A stretch of DNA of 35,564 nt from JBBRTJ01 sp038244535 (GTDB taxonomy: Bacteria > Actinomycetota > Acidimicrobiia > Acidimicrobiales > Ilumatobacteraceae), in NCBI GenBank assembly GCA_038244535.1, contig JBBRTJ010000025.1, positions 1-35,564 on the forward strand, written 5' to 3'. Both the position numbers and the translations under genes were made by a program. Positions within the stretch are counted from its first letter, which is position 1, and each line of letters opens with the position of its first letter. The notes under the pieces are model-generated. The model ran no database searches, had not been told where the DNA came from, and saw nothing but the letters and a program-made list of their open reading frames with translations. This document shows, one piece after another, positions 1-7,976 of this stretch.

Positions 1-621
1 CATCTCAGCGTGCGCAGCCTCAACGGGAGCCGGCCCGCCGGGGGTGGCTTCCTGACCGACGAGTGGGGTGGCGGCGCGCTCTTCGATCTCGGGGTGCACC
101 CGATCGCCGTCGCGCTCCTCGCCGCCGCCGCCGCTCGCCCCAGCGGCCGCGCCGCCTGGGTGTCGGCCCGCCTCGAAGGCGGCGACGGGCACAGCACCGA
201 CGAGCACGCCGAGGTCACCGTGGGCTTCGACACGGGGCTGGCTGCTTCGGTCGAGTCGTCCTGGAGGCCGGGCCCACTCGTGTGGGACGCTCAGGCCGCG
301 AGTGTCGCCGGCGTCGTACGAGCCGAGCTGCTGCCCCGGCCAGGCCTCGAGCACAACGGCGAGCCGGTCGCGCTCGCCGAGGTGACCGCCCCGGTGCCCG
401 AGCTCGAGGAGTACGGCTACCTCGGACAGCTGCACGCCTTTGCCGGCCACCTGGCGACCAGAACGAGACCGGCAATGGATGCCGTGTTCGGCCGGTTGGT
501 GCTCGACGTCGTCTGCGCGGCCTACCAGTCCGCCGGCCTCGGAGGGGCCACGATCCCTCTCCCCTTTGGCGGGCCTCGTGACCTCACGCCCCTGCAGTTG
601 TGGCGGCGCGGCACGCCGTAG
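1..621 (+). CDS. Gfo/Idh/MocA family oxidoreductase, C-terminal part (5' truncated by window)
   Basis: The reading frame is open from the first base of the window to a TAG at 619-621, so the N-terminal NAD(P)-binding Rossmann half lies outside. What is visible is the C-terminal substrate-binding and dimerisation domain of the family: the segment GGGALFDLGVHPIAVAL matches the usual G-G-x-L-x-D-x-G-x-H-x-I/V helix, in which the His contributes to the active site. It is followed by beta-strand rich sequence (VTVGFDTGLAASVESSW) and a closing helix (AVFGRLVLDVVCAAYQSAG). These enzymes oxidise or reduce sugars, inositols or related polyols with NAD(P). The substrate cannot be told from this half. 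The next gene starts 109 bases downstream with its own ribosome binding site, so an operon is not evident. Confidence 0.85.
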   Translation, partial: HLSVRSLNGSRPAGGGFLTDEWGGGALFDLGVHPIAVALLAAAAARPSGRAAWVSARLEGGDGHSTDEHAEVTVGFDTGLAASVESSWRPGPLVWDAQAASVAGVVRAELLPRPGLEHNGEPVALAEVTAPVPELEEYGYLGQLHAFAGHLATRTRPAMDAVFGRLVLDVVCAAYQSAGLGGATIPLPFGGPRDLTPLQLWRRGTP

Positions 622-692
622 GTCGTTCGGCTCAATCGGGGGGATCAGCCGTCGTGGCGTCATGAGCGGCGAGCCGTTGCGTTCTGACCAGT

Positions 693-709
693 GGCCGAGA
701 CCTTCGGCC
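693..709 (+). other. Small hairpin upstream of the surface protein gene
   Basis: The arms GGCCGA and TCGGCC pair around a five-base loop, just before the GAAGGGAG ribosome binding site of the next gene. It could be a weak terminator for the oxidoreductase or a 5' leader structure. A six-pair stem is expected fairly often in DNA this GC-rich, so the call is tentative. Confidence 0.25.
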
Positions 710-730
710 CCTGAAGGGAGCGCACCTCCG

Positions 731-1708
731 ATGAAGCTCAGCCGCACCAAGATCGCCACCCTCCTGGCCAGCACGGGCCTGGCCTGTGGCGCACTTGCCG
801 TGGTCACCCCGGGGATCGCGAGCGCAGCCGGCCCCGTCACGACGTCGTACGCCACCTATCCGGCGGGCATCATGCCGGCCACCTGCACGGCGCAGGGCAA
901 CGCCGGCGGCAGCCCTGCCATCCTGACCGGCGTCGTCTACAAGGTCACGGGCACCGGGGCAGGCACCTACTTCTCGCTCGCCAGCATCCCCACGATCGGC
1001 GCTGACACTGCAGTCACGATGAGCTGGAAGGCCTTCACCGCCGGCTGTGAGACCTCCGGCATCAGCCTGTCGGTCAAGTACGTCAACTCGGCCACGTTCT
1101 CGCCCTCGGTCGACCAACGCCTGTCCTCGTCCAACTCGTACTGCCAGGGCGCCTCGTGCGGCAACGGCAAGAACGGGTTCGGTGGCCTGCACGTCTCGAT
1201 GCCGCCGCTCACTGCGAGCTACAGCGGCTGGCAGATCGACTCCGCGGTCGGGCCTGCCCTCGGCATCGTCGGCCCGTCCGGCAGCTACTACTCGGCCTCG
1301 CAGCGCTCCGCCGCCGGCAAGGCTGGCGGCCCGAACATGTTGATCAGCGCCAAGAACGGCGCCGGCGTCTACACGCCCCCGACGACCGAGGCACCCACCA
1401 CCGCCGCCCCGGTCACCACGGCCGCCCCCGTCACCACCGCTGCCCCCGTCACCACCGCCGCCCCCGTCACGACCTCGGCCGCTCCGACCACCACGGCCAA
1501 GGCCGTGGTCACCTCGAGGACGCCGTCCACCTCGGCCCCGGCCACCAGGGTTGCCAACACCGCCGCCACGCAGGCCATCACGCAGGCCCCCACGCTGCCC
1601 ATGACGGGCGTCAGCCTCCGCACGGTCTGGCTGGCCCTGGCCGCCCTGACCCTCGGCGGCTCGCTCCTGGTGGCATCACGGCGCCGTGCGGTGGCACTGC
1701 CCTTCTGA
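731..1708 (+). CDS. Secreted surface protein with Thr/Pro-rich stalk and LPMTG sorting signal
   Basis: The protein is 325 residues long. The ATG at 731 is preceded by GAAGGGAG at a suitable distance and opens a clear Sec signal peptide (MKLSRTK, hydrophobic core, cleavage near ASA-AG about residue 35). Residues about 35-215 form a Gly/Ser/Thr-rich, probably beta-structured domain with several Cys residues that I do not recognise. Residues about 220-285 are a low-complexity stalk with four TTAAPV repeats. The C-terminus has LPMTG at 289-293, a hydrophobic helix of about 20 residues and a short Arg-rich tail, which is the layout of a sortase substrate anchored to the cell wall. Only a few residues follow the basic patch, as is usual. 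No sortase gene is in the window. It is probably an adhesin or structural surface protein, but that role is inferred from architecture only. Confidence 0.85.
   Translation: MKLSRTKIATLLASTGLACGALAVVTPGIASAAGPVTTSYATYPAGIMPATCTAQGNAGGSPAILTGVVYKVTGTGAGTYFSLASIPTIGADTAVTMSWKAFTAGCETSGISLSVKYVNSATFSPSVDQRLSSSNSYCQGASCGNGKNGFGGLHVSMPPLTASYSGWQIDSAVGPALGIVGPSGSYYSASQRSAAGKAGGPNMLISAKNGAGVYTPPTTEAPTTAAPVTTAAPVTTAAPVTTAAPVTTSAAPTTTAKAVVTSRTPSTSAPATRVANTAATQAITQAPTLPMTGVSLRTVWLALAALTLGGSLLVASRRRAVALPF
1397..1468 (+). repeat. Four tandem 18-bp repeats encoding TTAAPV
   Basis: Four consecutive 18-base units (1397-1414, 1415-1432, 1433-1450, 1451-1468) encode TTAAPV and differ from each other only at a few third codon positions. 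They form the core of the stalk of the LPXTG-like surface protein. The repeat number may vary between strains by slippage or unequal recombination. Confidence 0.85.
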
Positions 1709-1745
1709 CCTGCCAGAACCACGTCCTGTCAGGCCAGCACCACCG

Positions 1746-1775
1746 TCGGCCCGGGTCCTCGATGACCCGGGCCGA
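1746..1775. terminator. Perfect 12-bp hairpin between convergent genes
   Basis: TCGGCCCGGGTC (1746-1757) and GACCCGGGCCGA (1764-1775) are exact reverse complements around a six-base loop. The hairpin sits in the 73-base gap between the stop of the surface protein (+) and the stop of the acyltransferase (-), so it can serve both strands. There is no T tract, which is common for terminators in high-GC actinobacteria. Confidence 0.75.
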
Positions 1776-1781
1776 TGCGCG

Positions 1782-3893
1782 TCAGGAGCGAGCGATCGAG
1801 ATGACCTGCGCGCTGATCGCGTCCCACACGAGCGCAGCACCACGACGGTCGTAGTGCACACCGTCCCAGCGGTTACCGAGGTCGGTGGCGACCTTGGGGT
1901 CTGTGCAGTACGCCGCCGGACCGGTCACGAACGTGACGTGAGTGGGATCGGCGGCGGCCGCCTGGCGCATGAGCTGGTTGAAGTGCGCCGTGCGCTGGTC
2001 GTCGCCCCGCTCGGGGAGGGCCTTCAGGCCACCACCGTCGACGGGCCGACGGCACGGCACCTCGAGCAGCGCCACCTTGGCCCCGGCACCCTTCAGTGCG
2101 GCGATGCCACTGACGAGCTGGTCCCGTAGATGGGCATCGACCTCGGGTGAGCCGAAGGGGTACCACTGCCCACCCAGCTGGAGGTCAAAGACGTCCCACG
2201 CGCCGACCTGCACGAGAGCGATCGAGGCCCCCGATGACGTGACGGCGTTGGCCCACTTGGTCTGCCAGCCCTTGCACTCGGCGGCGAGGTTGCGGCGCTG
2301 ACCACGCGAGCTGCGCATGACCCCTTCGGCGACGCTGCACCCCTCGACGGCGCCGTTGACGAGCTGGAACTGCGCCACCGCCGATGCCGGGGCCAGCTTG
2401 GCCAGCGTGCGGGCCACCGAATCCCCGACCACGACCACGGTCGGATGACCGGTGAAGGGCGTCGTCGGGCCCGGCGTCGTCGGCGCGACGCCCGCCGCGA
2501 CCGTGGCCCCGGTCACCGCGGACGTCGGCACGCCACTGGTCGCCGTGATGGACACCGTGCTCGGGGTGACCGATGGATTGGTCACCACCGGGCCTGCCGG
2601 ACCATTGGCATCAACCGGCGGCTGGGCCGAAGCCACCCGCACGACGACCGTGGCCATGACGGCACCGACCACGAGCGTCGCCAAGCCGATGCGACCGGCA
2701 AGGTCGGGGCGTTGCGCCCGGGCCACCTGCATCGATCGCCACAACCGCGGCAAGGCACCCTGTCGGACAGGGAGCTCGACGAAGCGGTAGCTCAGCTCGG
2801 CGACCACCACCGTGAGGACCAGGCGCAGGGCGAGCTGAGGGGGACCATCGAACCCGAGGTCCTGGACACGGGTGATCATGAAGATCGGCCAGTGCCACAG
2901 GTAGATCCCGTAGGACCGCACGCCGATCCAGACGATCGGGCGCAGTCCCAGGACCCCGGGCACCAGGCGAGCGGCAGGGTGCACGACCACGGCGATGGCC
3001 ACGATGCTGATGAGGGAGACCTGGAAGAAGCCGCCGCGGTAGAGCCAGGTGCTGAACTCGTCGACCCGGCAGAACGCCAGGCCGAGCAGGCCGAGGGCCA
3101 CGAGCCCCGCGGCGTCCCACACATAGCCCTCGCGAGCGCTTCGAACCCGGGCGGCTCCCTCGTTGCGGCGCCGCCACGGCGCGAAGCCGCACGCCAGCGC
3201 CGCTCCCAGCAGCAGGCCGGCGGCTCGCGTGTCGGTGCCGTAGTACACCCGGGACGGATCGGCGTTGGGGTCGTAGAGAAAGGCCATCCACGCGCTTGAC
3301 GCGATGGCCAGGGCCACGATCGGAACCACCAGACGATGGACCTTCCCACCGACGAGCCGCAGTCCGGCCCAGAAGGCGACGGGCCAACCGAGGTACCACT
3401 GCTCCTCGACGGCGAGCGACCAGAGGTGGCGCAGCAGCGATGGGCGACCGAGGGCGGCGAAGTACGACTGGTCGAGGGCGATCAGGTACCAGTTGGTGAC
3501 GTAGAAGAACGCCGCCAACGCCGCACCTCGCGCCTCGGCAACCATGTCGGGCAAGAACACGACGCTGTAGGCGCACACGACCACCAGCAGCAACCACATC
3601 GCCGGCAGCAGCCGACGAGCCCTGCGGAGCCAGAACTGGCCGAGGTTGATGCGGCGGTTCGACCGGAACTCCTCGATGAGCAGCGCGGTGATGAGGAACC
3701 CGCTGATGACGAAGAAGACCTCGACACCGAGGAACCCGCCCGGGATCCAGTCGACGCCGCCGTGGTAGAGCAGCACCGCCGCGACCGACACCGCTCGCAA
3801 CCCGTCCAGACCCGGCCGGTAGCCGAGGCGCCGCGACGCCTTGACGGCGGGCGGCGCGGTGGCGCGAGGAGATCGGGGCGTCGTGGTGGTCAT
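1782..3893 (-). CDS. Acyltransferase 3 family membrane protein fused to a C-terminal SGNH domain (OafB-like)
   Basis: The protein is 703 residues long. Residues about 24-380 form a multi-pass acyltransferase-3 domain: it opens with RPGLDGLRAVSVAAVLLYH (His44 at the conserved position), then FFVISGFLIT, FWLRRARRLLPA, and RHLWSLAVEEQWYL around residue 156. After a last transmembrane helix near 405-423 comes a Thr/Val/Pro-rich extracellular linker (about 425-482). An SGNH esterase-like domain follows, with the nucleophile block GDSV (Ser492) and the C-terminal D677-G-V-H680 pair. By family knowledge the membrane part moves an acyl group, often acetyl, across the membrane and the SGNH part helps place it on an external glycan or peptidoglycan. 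The gene lies 57 bases downstream of nagA on the same strand, probably in one transcript. The acceptor is unknown. Confidence 0.9.
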   Translation of the reverse strand: MTTTTPRSPRATAPPAVKASRRLGYRPGLDGLRAVSVAAVLLYHGGVDWIPGGFLGVEVFFVISGFLITALLIEEFRSNRRINLGQFWLRRARRLLPAMWLLLVVVCAYSVVFLPDMVAEARGAALAAFFYVTNWYLIALDQSYFAALGRPSLLRHLWSLAVEEQWYLGWPVAFWAGLRLVGGKVHRLVVPIVALAIASSAWMAFLYDPNADPSRVYYGTDTRAAGLLLGAALACGFAPWRRRNEGAARVRSAREGYVWDAAGLVALGLLGLAFCRVDEFSTWLYRGGFFQVSLISIVAIAVVVHPAARLVPGVLGLRPIVWIGVRSYGIYLWHWPIFMITRVQDLGFDGPPQLALRLVLTVVVAELSYRFVELPVRQGALPRLWRSMQVARAQRPDLAGRIGLATLVVGAVMATVVVRVASAQPPVDANGPAGPVVTNPSVTPSTVSITATSGVPTSAVTGATVAAGVAPTTPGPTTPFTGHPTVVVVGDSVARTLAKLAPASAVAQFQLVNGAVEGCSVAEGVMRSSRGQRRNLAAECKGWQTKWANAVTSSGASIALVQVGAWDVFDLQLGGQWYPFGSPEVDAHLRDQLVSGIAALKGAGAKVALLEVPCRRPVDGGGLKALPERGDDQRTAHFNQLMRQAAAADPTHVTFVTGPAAYCTDPKVATDLGNRWDGVHYDRRGAALVWDAISAQVISIARS

Positions 3894-3950
3894 GGTGGTC
3901 GCCCGGGGGCGCCCAAGAGTTTGCCTCCCCGAAGCCGCCGCGCCAGGGCA

Positions 3951-5111
3951 TCACCCCAGCCGATCGGCCTCGGTGAGGTGCACGACCCGACCACGGACCA
4001 CGGTGGCCACCACGGCCAGCGAGTCGTCGAGCAGCACCAGATCGGCGTCGGCCCCCACCCTGAGCACGCCCTTGGCCGGTCGACCGATGATCCGCGCGGG
4101 GGTCTCGGTCGCAGCACGGACGGCCTGCTCGATCGGCGCGCCGGCCCAGGCCACAACGTTGCGGACCGCCTGGTCGAGCGTCAGCGTGCTGCCCGCCAGC
4201 GTGCCGTCGGCCAGGTGCACGGCCTCGTCGGGCACCAGCCCCAGAGGGGCCACCGCGTCGGAGACGAGGACCAGCCGATCCGCACCCATGGCCCGCCAGG
4301 TCAGAGCAACGACCATCGGATCGATGTGGATCCCGTCCGCGATGAGGCCCGCCACCACCTCGCCAGCCAGCGCGGCGCCGACCGGGCCGGGCTCTCGGTG
4401 CCCGAGCGGCGTCATGGCGTTCCAGAGGTGGGTGAGCATCGTGACCCCGGCGTCGAGGCCCTGGCGGAGCTCGGCGACGGTGGCAGCCGTGTGCCCGGCC
4501 GACACCACGACGCCACGCCCTACGAGCGCTTCGATCACCTCGAGTGCTCCCGGGAGCTCCGGAGCCATCGTCACGAGGGCCAGCCCCCGCGACGCCGACC
4601 ACCGGTTGATCAGCGACGGCGTCGGCGCGCGGAGGTGCTCGCGTCGGTGGGCCCCGCTCCGCGCTGGGTTCAGCATCGGACCCTCGAAGTGCCAGCCGAG
4701 GGGCTCAGCCCCCGATCCCACCCTCGTCATTGCCGCGAGGTCGACCGCGAGGGCACGATCGGTGACGCTGGCCGCTGAGCTGACGACGGTCGGGAGGAAC
4801 GACGTCACCCCGAAGCGCACGAGCACCTCGGCCACTTCAGCCACGCGCTCGGGCTCATCGGTGAGGTGGATGCCGTGGAGGCCGTTCAGCTGGAGGTCGA
4901 CGAACCCCGGAGCGACCAGGAGATCACTCGCATCGAGCGTGACCGTCGGGACGTCCGCGCTGACCGCACCGATCTCGACCAACGAGCCCCCGGCGCAGCG
5001 GAGGTCGTCCCGCTCGAGGCCACGGACGCCGACGAGCGAGCCGCCTCGTACGACGAGCGAAGCCTCGGCGATGAATCGACCGGAGCGTGCGTCAGCTGAC
5101 GATGACGGCAA
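3951..5111 (-). CDS. nagA: N-acetylglucosamine-6-phosphate deacetylase
   Basis: This amidohydrolase removes acetate from GlcNAc-6-phosphate to give glucosamine-6-phosphate, used in amino-sugar recycling. Family signatures are in order: APGFVDLQLNG, the metal-binding HFEGPMLN, SAGHTAAT, THLWNAMTPLGHREPG, IADGIHI, and the catalytic-Asp segment LVSDAVAPLG. The start is uncertain. The frame is open back to an ATG at 5210, but that would overlap the upstream gene by more than 100 bases with unlikely sequence. The nearest usable starts are TTG at 5111 (386 residues, chosen) and GTG at 5132; neither has a good ribosome binding site. Translational coupling to the upstream gene, whose stop lies at 5092-5094, would explain this. 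It sits between a secreted Ig-like protein and a glycan acyltransferase, which fits envelope-sugar turnover. Confidence 0.88.
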   Translation of the reverse strand: MPSSSADARSGRFIAEASLVVRGGSLVGVRGLERDDLRCAGGSLVEIGAVSADVPTVTLDASDLLVAPGFVDLQLNGLHGIHLTDEPERVAEVAEVLVRFGVTSFLPTVVSSAASVTDRALAVDLAAMTRVGSGAEPLGWHFEGPMLNPARSGAHRREHLRAPTPSLINRWSASRGLALVTMAPELPGALEVIEALVGRGVVVSAGHTAATVAELRQGLDAGVTMLTHLWNAMTPLGHREPGPVGAALAGEVVAGLIADGIHIDPMVVALTWRAMGADRLVLVSDAVAPLGLVPDEAVHLADGTLAGSTLTLDQAVRNVVAWAGAPIEQAVRAATETPARIIGRPAKGVLRVGADADLVLLDDSLAVVATVVRGRVVHLTEADRLG

Positions 5112-5757
5112 CCGAGGTGGAGCGAACGCCACCGTGGCCGTCGCTGAGCATGACCGAGATGGTGTCGACACCCGTGAAGCCGGCGGCCGGTGTGTAGAGC
5201 ACTCGGCCATCGCGGCTCAGCTCGACTCGGCCACCACCGGTCCGGCGCACGGACAGGATCTGGAAGGGGTTGCCATCGCGGTCAGTCGGGTTGCGGAACA
5301 CGTTGACGGCGGTGGTGACGTTGGCCGGCGCGTCGACTGAGCGAACCACCGACAACGGCGAATCGGAGTAGGCATCGTTCACCTTCACGGTAACGGTGGC
5401 GACGCTCGTGGCCCCGGCTCCGTCGGTGGAGGTGTAGGTGAAGGAGTCACTTCCGATGAAGCGGGGACGCGGGGTGTAGGTGCAGCTGCCACCCACGCAG
5501 AACACGGCGCCGTTGGCGGGCTGCGTGATGGCCATGAGACTGGCCACGACGCCCGCCGGAGCGACGTCGTTGCCCAGCACGTTCGCCGTCACCCCAGCAC
5601 CCGAGACCGTGCGCATGGCATCGGCCTGCGCTCCGAAGGGACCTTTGCGCGACGGCGCGGCCTGCGCGGCGGACGCTATGGCGAACGCCGACACGGCAAC
5701 GCCCGCAGCGGCGACGCTGGCGATCATCTTGCTTCGCTTGCCCATCTTGAGTGCCAC
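5092..5757 (-). CDS. Secreted protein with tandem Ig-like/cadherin-like domains
   Basis: The protein has 221 residues. The GTG start at 5757 has GGGAG six bases upstream; an internal ATG at 5745 is an alternative. A Sec signal peptide (KMGKRSK, then a hydrophobic stretch, cleavage near AQA-AP about residue 34) leads into two beta-sandwich modules. The first, about residues 50-130, has N-V-L-x-N-D-x-A and DSFTYTSTDGAGATSVATVTVKV. The second, about 140-221, ends with GVDTISVMLSDGHGGVRSTSVAVIV. These are the hallmarks of the bacterial Ig-like/VCBS/cadherin-type repeats found in surface proteins. There is no anchor, so it is probably released or loosely bound. It is the first gene of a likely transcript with nagA and the acyltransferase. 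Confidence 0.8.
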   Translation of the reverse strand: MALKMGKRSKMIASVAAAGVAVSAFAIASAAQAAPSRKGPFGAQADAMRTVSGAGVTANVLGNDVAPAGVVASLMAITQPANGAVFCVGGSCTYTPRPRFIGSDSFTYTSTDGAGATSVATVTVKVNDAYSDSPLSVVRSVDAPANVTTAVNVFRNPTDRDGNPFQILSVRRTGGGRVELSRDGRVLYTPAAGFTGVDTISVMLSDGHGGVRSTSVAVIVS

Positions 5758-5861
5758 GGTGTGCTCCCTGTGTGCGGACGGACGCTACCCCTGCGTGGGG
5801 ATTGACGCCATCCACTCATCACTATGACGTCGATCACAGGAAAAAGGGTCCGAGAAATTGG

Positions 5862-6311
5862 TCACGTGATGCACAGCTCGTTGCCCTCGGGGTCAGCGAT
5901 CGTGACCCAAGTGTGGGGACCCTGGCTCCCGCGGTGCAGCACGCTTGCCCCGGCCGCCACCAGGCGCGCCACCTCTGCTTCGACCTGATCGGGCCCCACC
6001 CAGATGTCGAGGTGCAGGCGGTTCTTGACCGTCTTTGGTTCGGGAACCAGCTGGAACAGGATCCGCCGGCGCTCGCCACGCTCGGGGTCGTCGGGGTGGC
6101 CGATCGCGGCACCCTCCTTCCACACGAGCGCACCTCGATGGGTCGTGGTGTCCGCCTCGGTGGCGTAGCCCTGCTCGATCATCGATCGGATGAACGCCTC
6201 GTCACTGGGCTCGACCGTCCACCCGAGGGCCTCGGCCCACCAGTCGGCGAGCACATGAGGATCGGCGCAGTCGACAACGACCTGGAAGCTGTGGGCCACA
6301 ACCTCGATCAT
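5862..6311 (-). CDS. VOC family (glyoxalase-like) protein
   Basis: The protein has 149 residues and two halves of the vicinal-oxygen-chelate fold. The first begins HSFQVVVDCADPHVLADWWAEALGW, shown here only to mark the typical opening helix and strand. The second contains RLHLDIWVGPDQVEAEV and finishes TWVTIADPEGNELCI, the common closing signature of the Glyoxalase_6-like group. Members include lyases, dioxygenases and antibiotic-binding proteins, so the substrate is open. The metal ligands are only partly conserved as far as can be judged by eye. The ATG at 6311 has no strong ribosome binding site. The gene is separated from both neighbours by about 100 bases and is likely transcribed alone. 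Confidence 0.85.
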   Translation of the reverse strand: MIEVVAHSFQVVVDCADPHVLADWWAEALGWTVEPSDEAFIRSMIEQGYATEADTTTHRGALVWKEGAAIGHPDDPERGERRRILFQLVPEPKTVKNRLHLDIWVGPDQVEAEVARLVAAGASVLHRGSQGPHTWVTIADPEGNELCIT

Positions 6312-6422
6312 AGGCAGGCTTCACCAAGTCTTGGACGAACCCAGGCAGACCCATGGACAAGCGTTCGGTTGAGTGGGTTCCATCGGCCCGCCCCCCGGCG
6401 AGACTCGTGCGTGGAGGGTATC

Positions 6423-6881
6423 TTGAACGGATCTCGGATCAGGAAGAGCGTGGTCGCCGTCGCTGCGCTCGCGTCACTGGGCGCGATGGCGATGCCGGCA
6501 GTCGCGGCGACGCCGGCGGCGACCGTGAAGGCGCCAACGGCGGCCGCGACCTTCACCCCGGCCAGCGTGGCGCCCGGTGGGGTGTCAAGGCTTGTCGTGT
6601 CGGCTACGAACAACACCACCAGGGGGATGTCGAGCGTCGCTCTGGGCGTCGTGCTGCCGCCCCTGCCGGTGACGATCGTGCGGCAGCCCGCGGGCGCCGG
6701 CTGCCGCCGGGCCGTCGGGAACCTCCTGTACTGCCTCGTCTCGCTCTCCCCGGGCACCACGCGCTCGCTCATCCTGGACGTTACGGGCTCGGCCGTGGGC
6801 ACCTTCACCGCGTCGTCGTACGCCCGCAACATCGCCACGATGGACGAGACGGGCGCAACCGCCACCCTCACCGTCGGCTGA
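6423..6881 (+). CDS. Small secreted DUF11-like protein
   Basis: The best start is a TTG at 6423, because GGAGGG lies four bases upstream and the frame then opens directly into a signal peptide (NGSRIRKS, hydrophobic core, cleavage near AVAA about residue 28). The mature part, about 120 residues, resembles a single DUF11-type beta-sandwich: VAPGGVSRLVVSATNNT at the start, LPPLPVTIV, two Cys residues that could form a disulphide, LSPGTTRSLILDV, and a final strand. Such domains usually occur as repeats in long surface proteins; here one unit stands alone, without an anchor. Function is unknown. Confidence 0.7.
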   Translation: MNGSRIRKSVVAVAALASLGAMAMPAVAATPAATVKAPTAAATFTPASVAPGGVSRLVVSATNNTTRGMSSVALGVVLPPLPVTIVRQPAGAGCRRAVGNLLYCLVSLSPGTTRSLILDVTGSAVGTFTASSYARNIATMDETGATATLTVG

Positions 6882-6946
6882 GGCTCGGGGACAACGGCCC
6901 TCGGCCCTGACCGCCGCCACGGGCGCGCTGGAGTGGTCGCCGCTCC

Positions 6947-7813
6947 CTAGTACTCGATGACGTGGACGGGCTCGTGGGCGTCGCCGATGGCGGCGTGCAG
7001 GTCCTCGACGCTCCAGCTCGGCCGGCGGTCGATGATCGTCTCGTGCGGGTGCTGCCACACCGCGAGCTTCGAGCCGTTGAACGTGAAGAGCTGGCTGCGG
7101 AGGTGATCAGCCTGCGGGCTGCAGAGGTAGACGACGATCGGCGCGACGTCATCGGGCCGGCCGAAGCCGAGCTCGGCCGCAGTGGGTGCCGGCCGCTCCG
7201 CGGCTTCGGCGCGCTTCGCGGCGTTGTCGAACACGACCTGGGTCATGTCGGTCTGGGCGATTGGCCAGAGCGCATTGGTGCGGATGCCGAAGCGGGCCAG
7301 CTCGACGTCCCACGCGTAGAGCATCCCCATCACCCCCGCCTTCGACGCCGCGTAGTTCGTCTGGCCGACAGAGCCGACGAAGGCCGAGTTCGAGATGACC
7401 TGCAGCAGCAGCCCGCCGGTGTCGCGCATGGCCGAGGCGGCGTGGCGGCTGACCGACCACGTGCCTCGGAGGTTGACGGCGACGACCTCGTCGAACTCCT
7501 CCGGGGTCATCTTCATGAGCGTGCGATCTCGCACGATCCCGGCGTTGTTGACCACGGCGTCCAGGCCACCGAAGCGATCGACGCAGGTGGTCACGATCTC
7601 CTCGGCCACCGAGTCGTCGGCCACCGAGCCGACGACGGGCACCGCCACCCCGCCGGCGGCTCCGATCGCAGCGACGACGTCGGAGAGCAGCGCGGCGTTC
7701 GTCCCGTTCACCACCACCTCGGCGCCTGCCGCGGCTACGGCCAACGCGAAGGCCCGCCCGAGCCCACGCGAAGCGCCGGTGATGATGATGCGTCGTCCAT
7801 CGAGAAGTCCCAC
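6947..7813 (-). CDS. SDR family NAD(P)-dependent oxidoreductase
   Basis: The 288-residue protein is a classical short-chain dehydrogenase/reductase. It has the cofactor motif TGASRGLG (12-19), NNAG (89-92), the catalytic Ser141 in ISNSAF, and Tyr154-x3-Lys158 in NYAASK. It is longer at the C-terminus than a 250-residue FabG: the last 45 residues (about FTFNGSKLAVWQHP onward) resemble the tail of SDRs that act on acyl-CoA or steroid-type substrates, though the substrate is not certain. The GTG at 7813 was chosen because it begins directly at the Rossmann strand and lies eight bases after a good -10 box. The frame stays open further upstream, but that stretch is not protein-like. The gene reads alone, away from the subtilase behind it. 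Confidence 0.88.
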   Translation of the reverse strand: MGLLDGRRIIITGASRGLGRAFALAVAAAGAEVVVNGTNAALLSDVVAAIGAAGGVAVPVVGSVADDSVAEEIVTTCVDRFGGLDAVVNNAGIVRDRTLMKMTPEEFDEVVAVNLRGTWSVSRHAASAMRDTGGLLLQVISNSAFVGSVGQTNYAASKAGVMGMLYAWDVELARFGIRTNALWPIAQTDMTQVVFDNAAKRAEAAERPAPTAAELGFGRPDDVAPIVVYLCSPQADHLRSQLFTFNGSKLAVWQHPHETIIDRRPSWSVEDLHAAIGDAHEPVHVIEY

Positions 7814-7821
7814 GGCGGCGC

Positions 7822-7827
7822 AGCGTA
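7822..7827 (-). promoter_or_regulatory. Putative -10 box (TACGCT), leaderless SDR transcript
   Basis: Read on the minus strand the sequence is CCTACGCT followed by eight bases and then the GTG start of the SDR. With the usual 6-8 bases between the -10 box and the first transcribed base, the mRNA would begin at or next to the start codon. The same CCTACGnT core is seen before the subtilase and the 15018 gene. Confidence 0.45.
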
Positions 7828-7840
7828 GGCAGCCACCCCG

Positions 7841-7887
7841 AACTTGTGCGGCGAGAGCGTCAGGAGACCGCGTTCGCCGCACAAGTT
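7841..7887. promoter_or_regulatory. Perfect 14-bp inverted repeat upstream of the SDR
   Basis: AACTTGTGCGGCGA (7841-7854) and TCGCCGCACAAGTT (7874-7887) are exact reverse complements separated by 19 bases. The arm nearer the gene covers the -35 position expected for the -10 box at 7822-7827. Arm centres are 33 bases apart, about three helical turns, which suits a dimeric regulator binding on one face. It could also act as a terminator for the subtilase gene that ends at 7977. Confidence 0.6.
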
Positions 7888-7976
7888 GGCGGGGCGGCCC
7901 GGGCAGCGGCGTCTGGGGGGACGTGGCGAGCGCGGCCGGGGCGGCGGGCGGGAGCGGCGGCGGACCCCGATCGGGG

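Noticed and set aside
1397..1468. CRISPR-like array
   Set aside because: The 18-bp units are directly adjacent, in frame and encode TTAAPV; there are no spacers.
2611..4602. Very long open frame on the minus strand (about 660 codons) overlapping the acyltransferase and nagA
   Set aside because: Its product is Arg/Gly/Pro/Ala-rich low-complexity sequence with no domain, and it lies in another frame over two well-recognised genes. It is a GC-driven shadow.
5112..5210. Longer NagA start at the ATG ending at 5210
   Set aside because: The extra residues (CSTHRPPASRVSTPSRSC) do not look like a NagA N-terminus and would lie fully inside the Ig-like gene.
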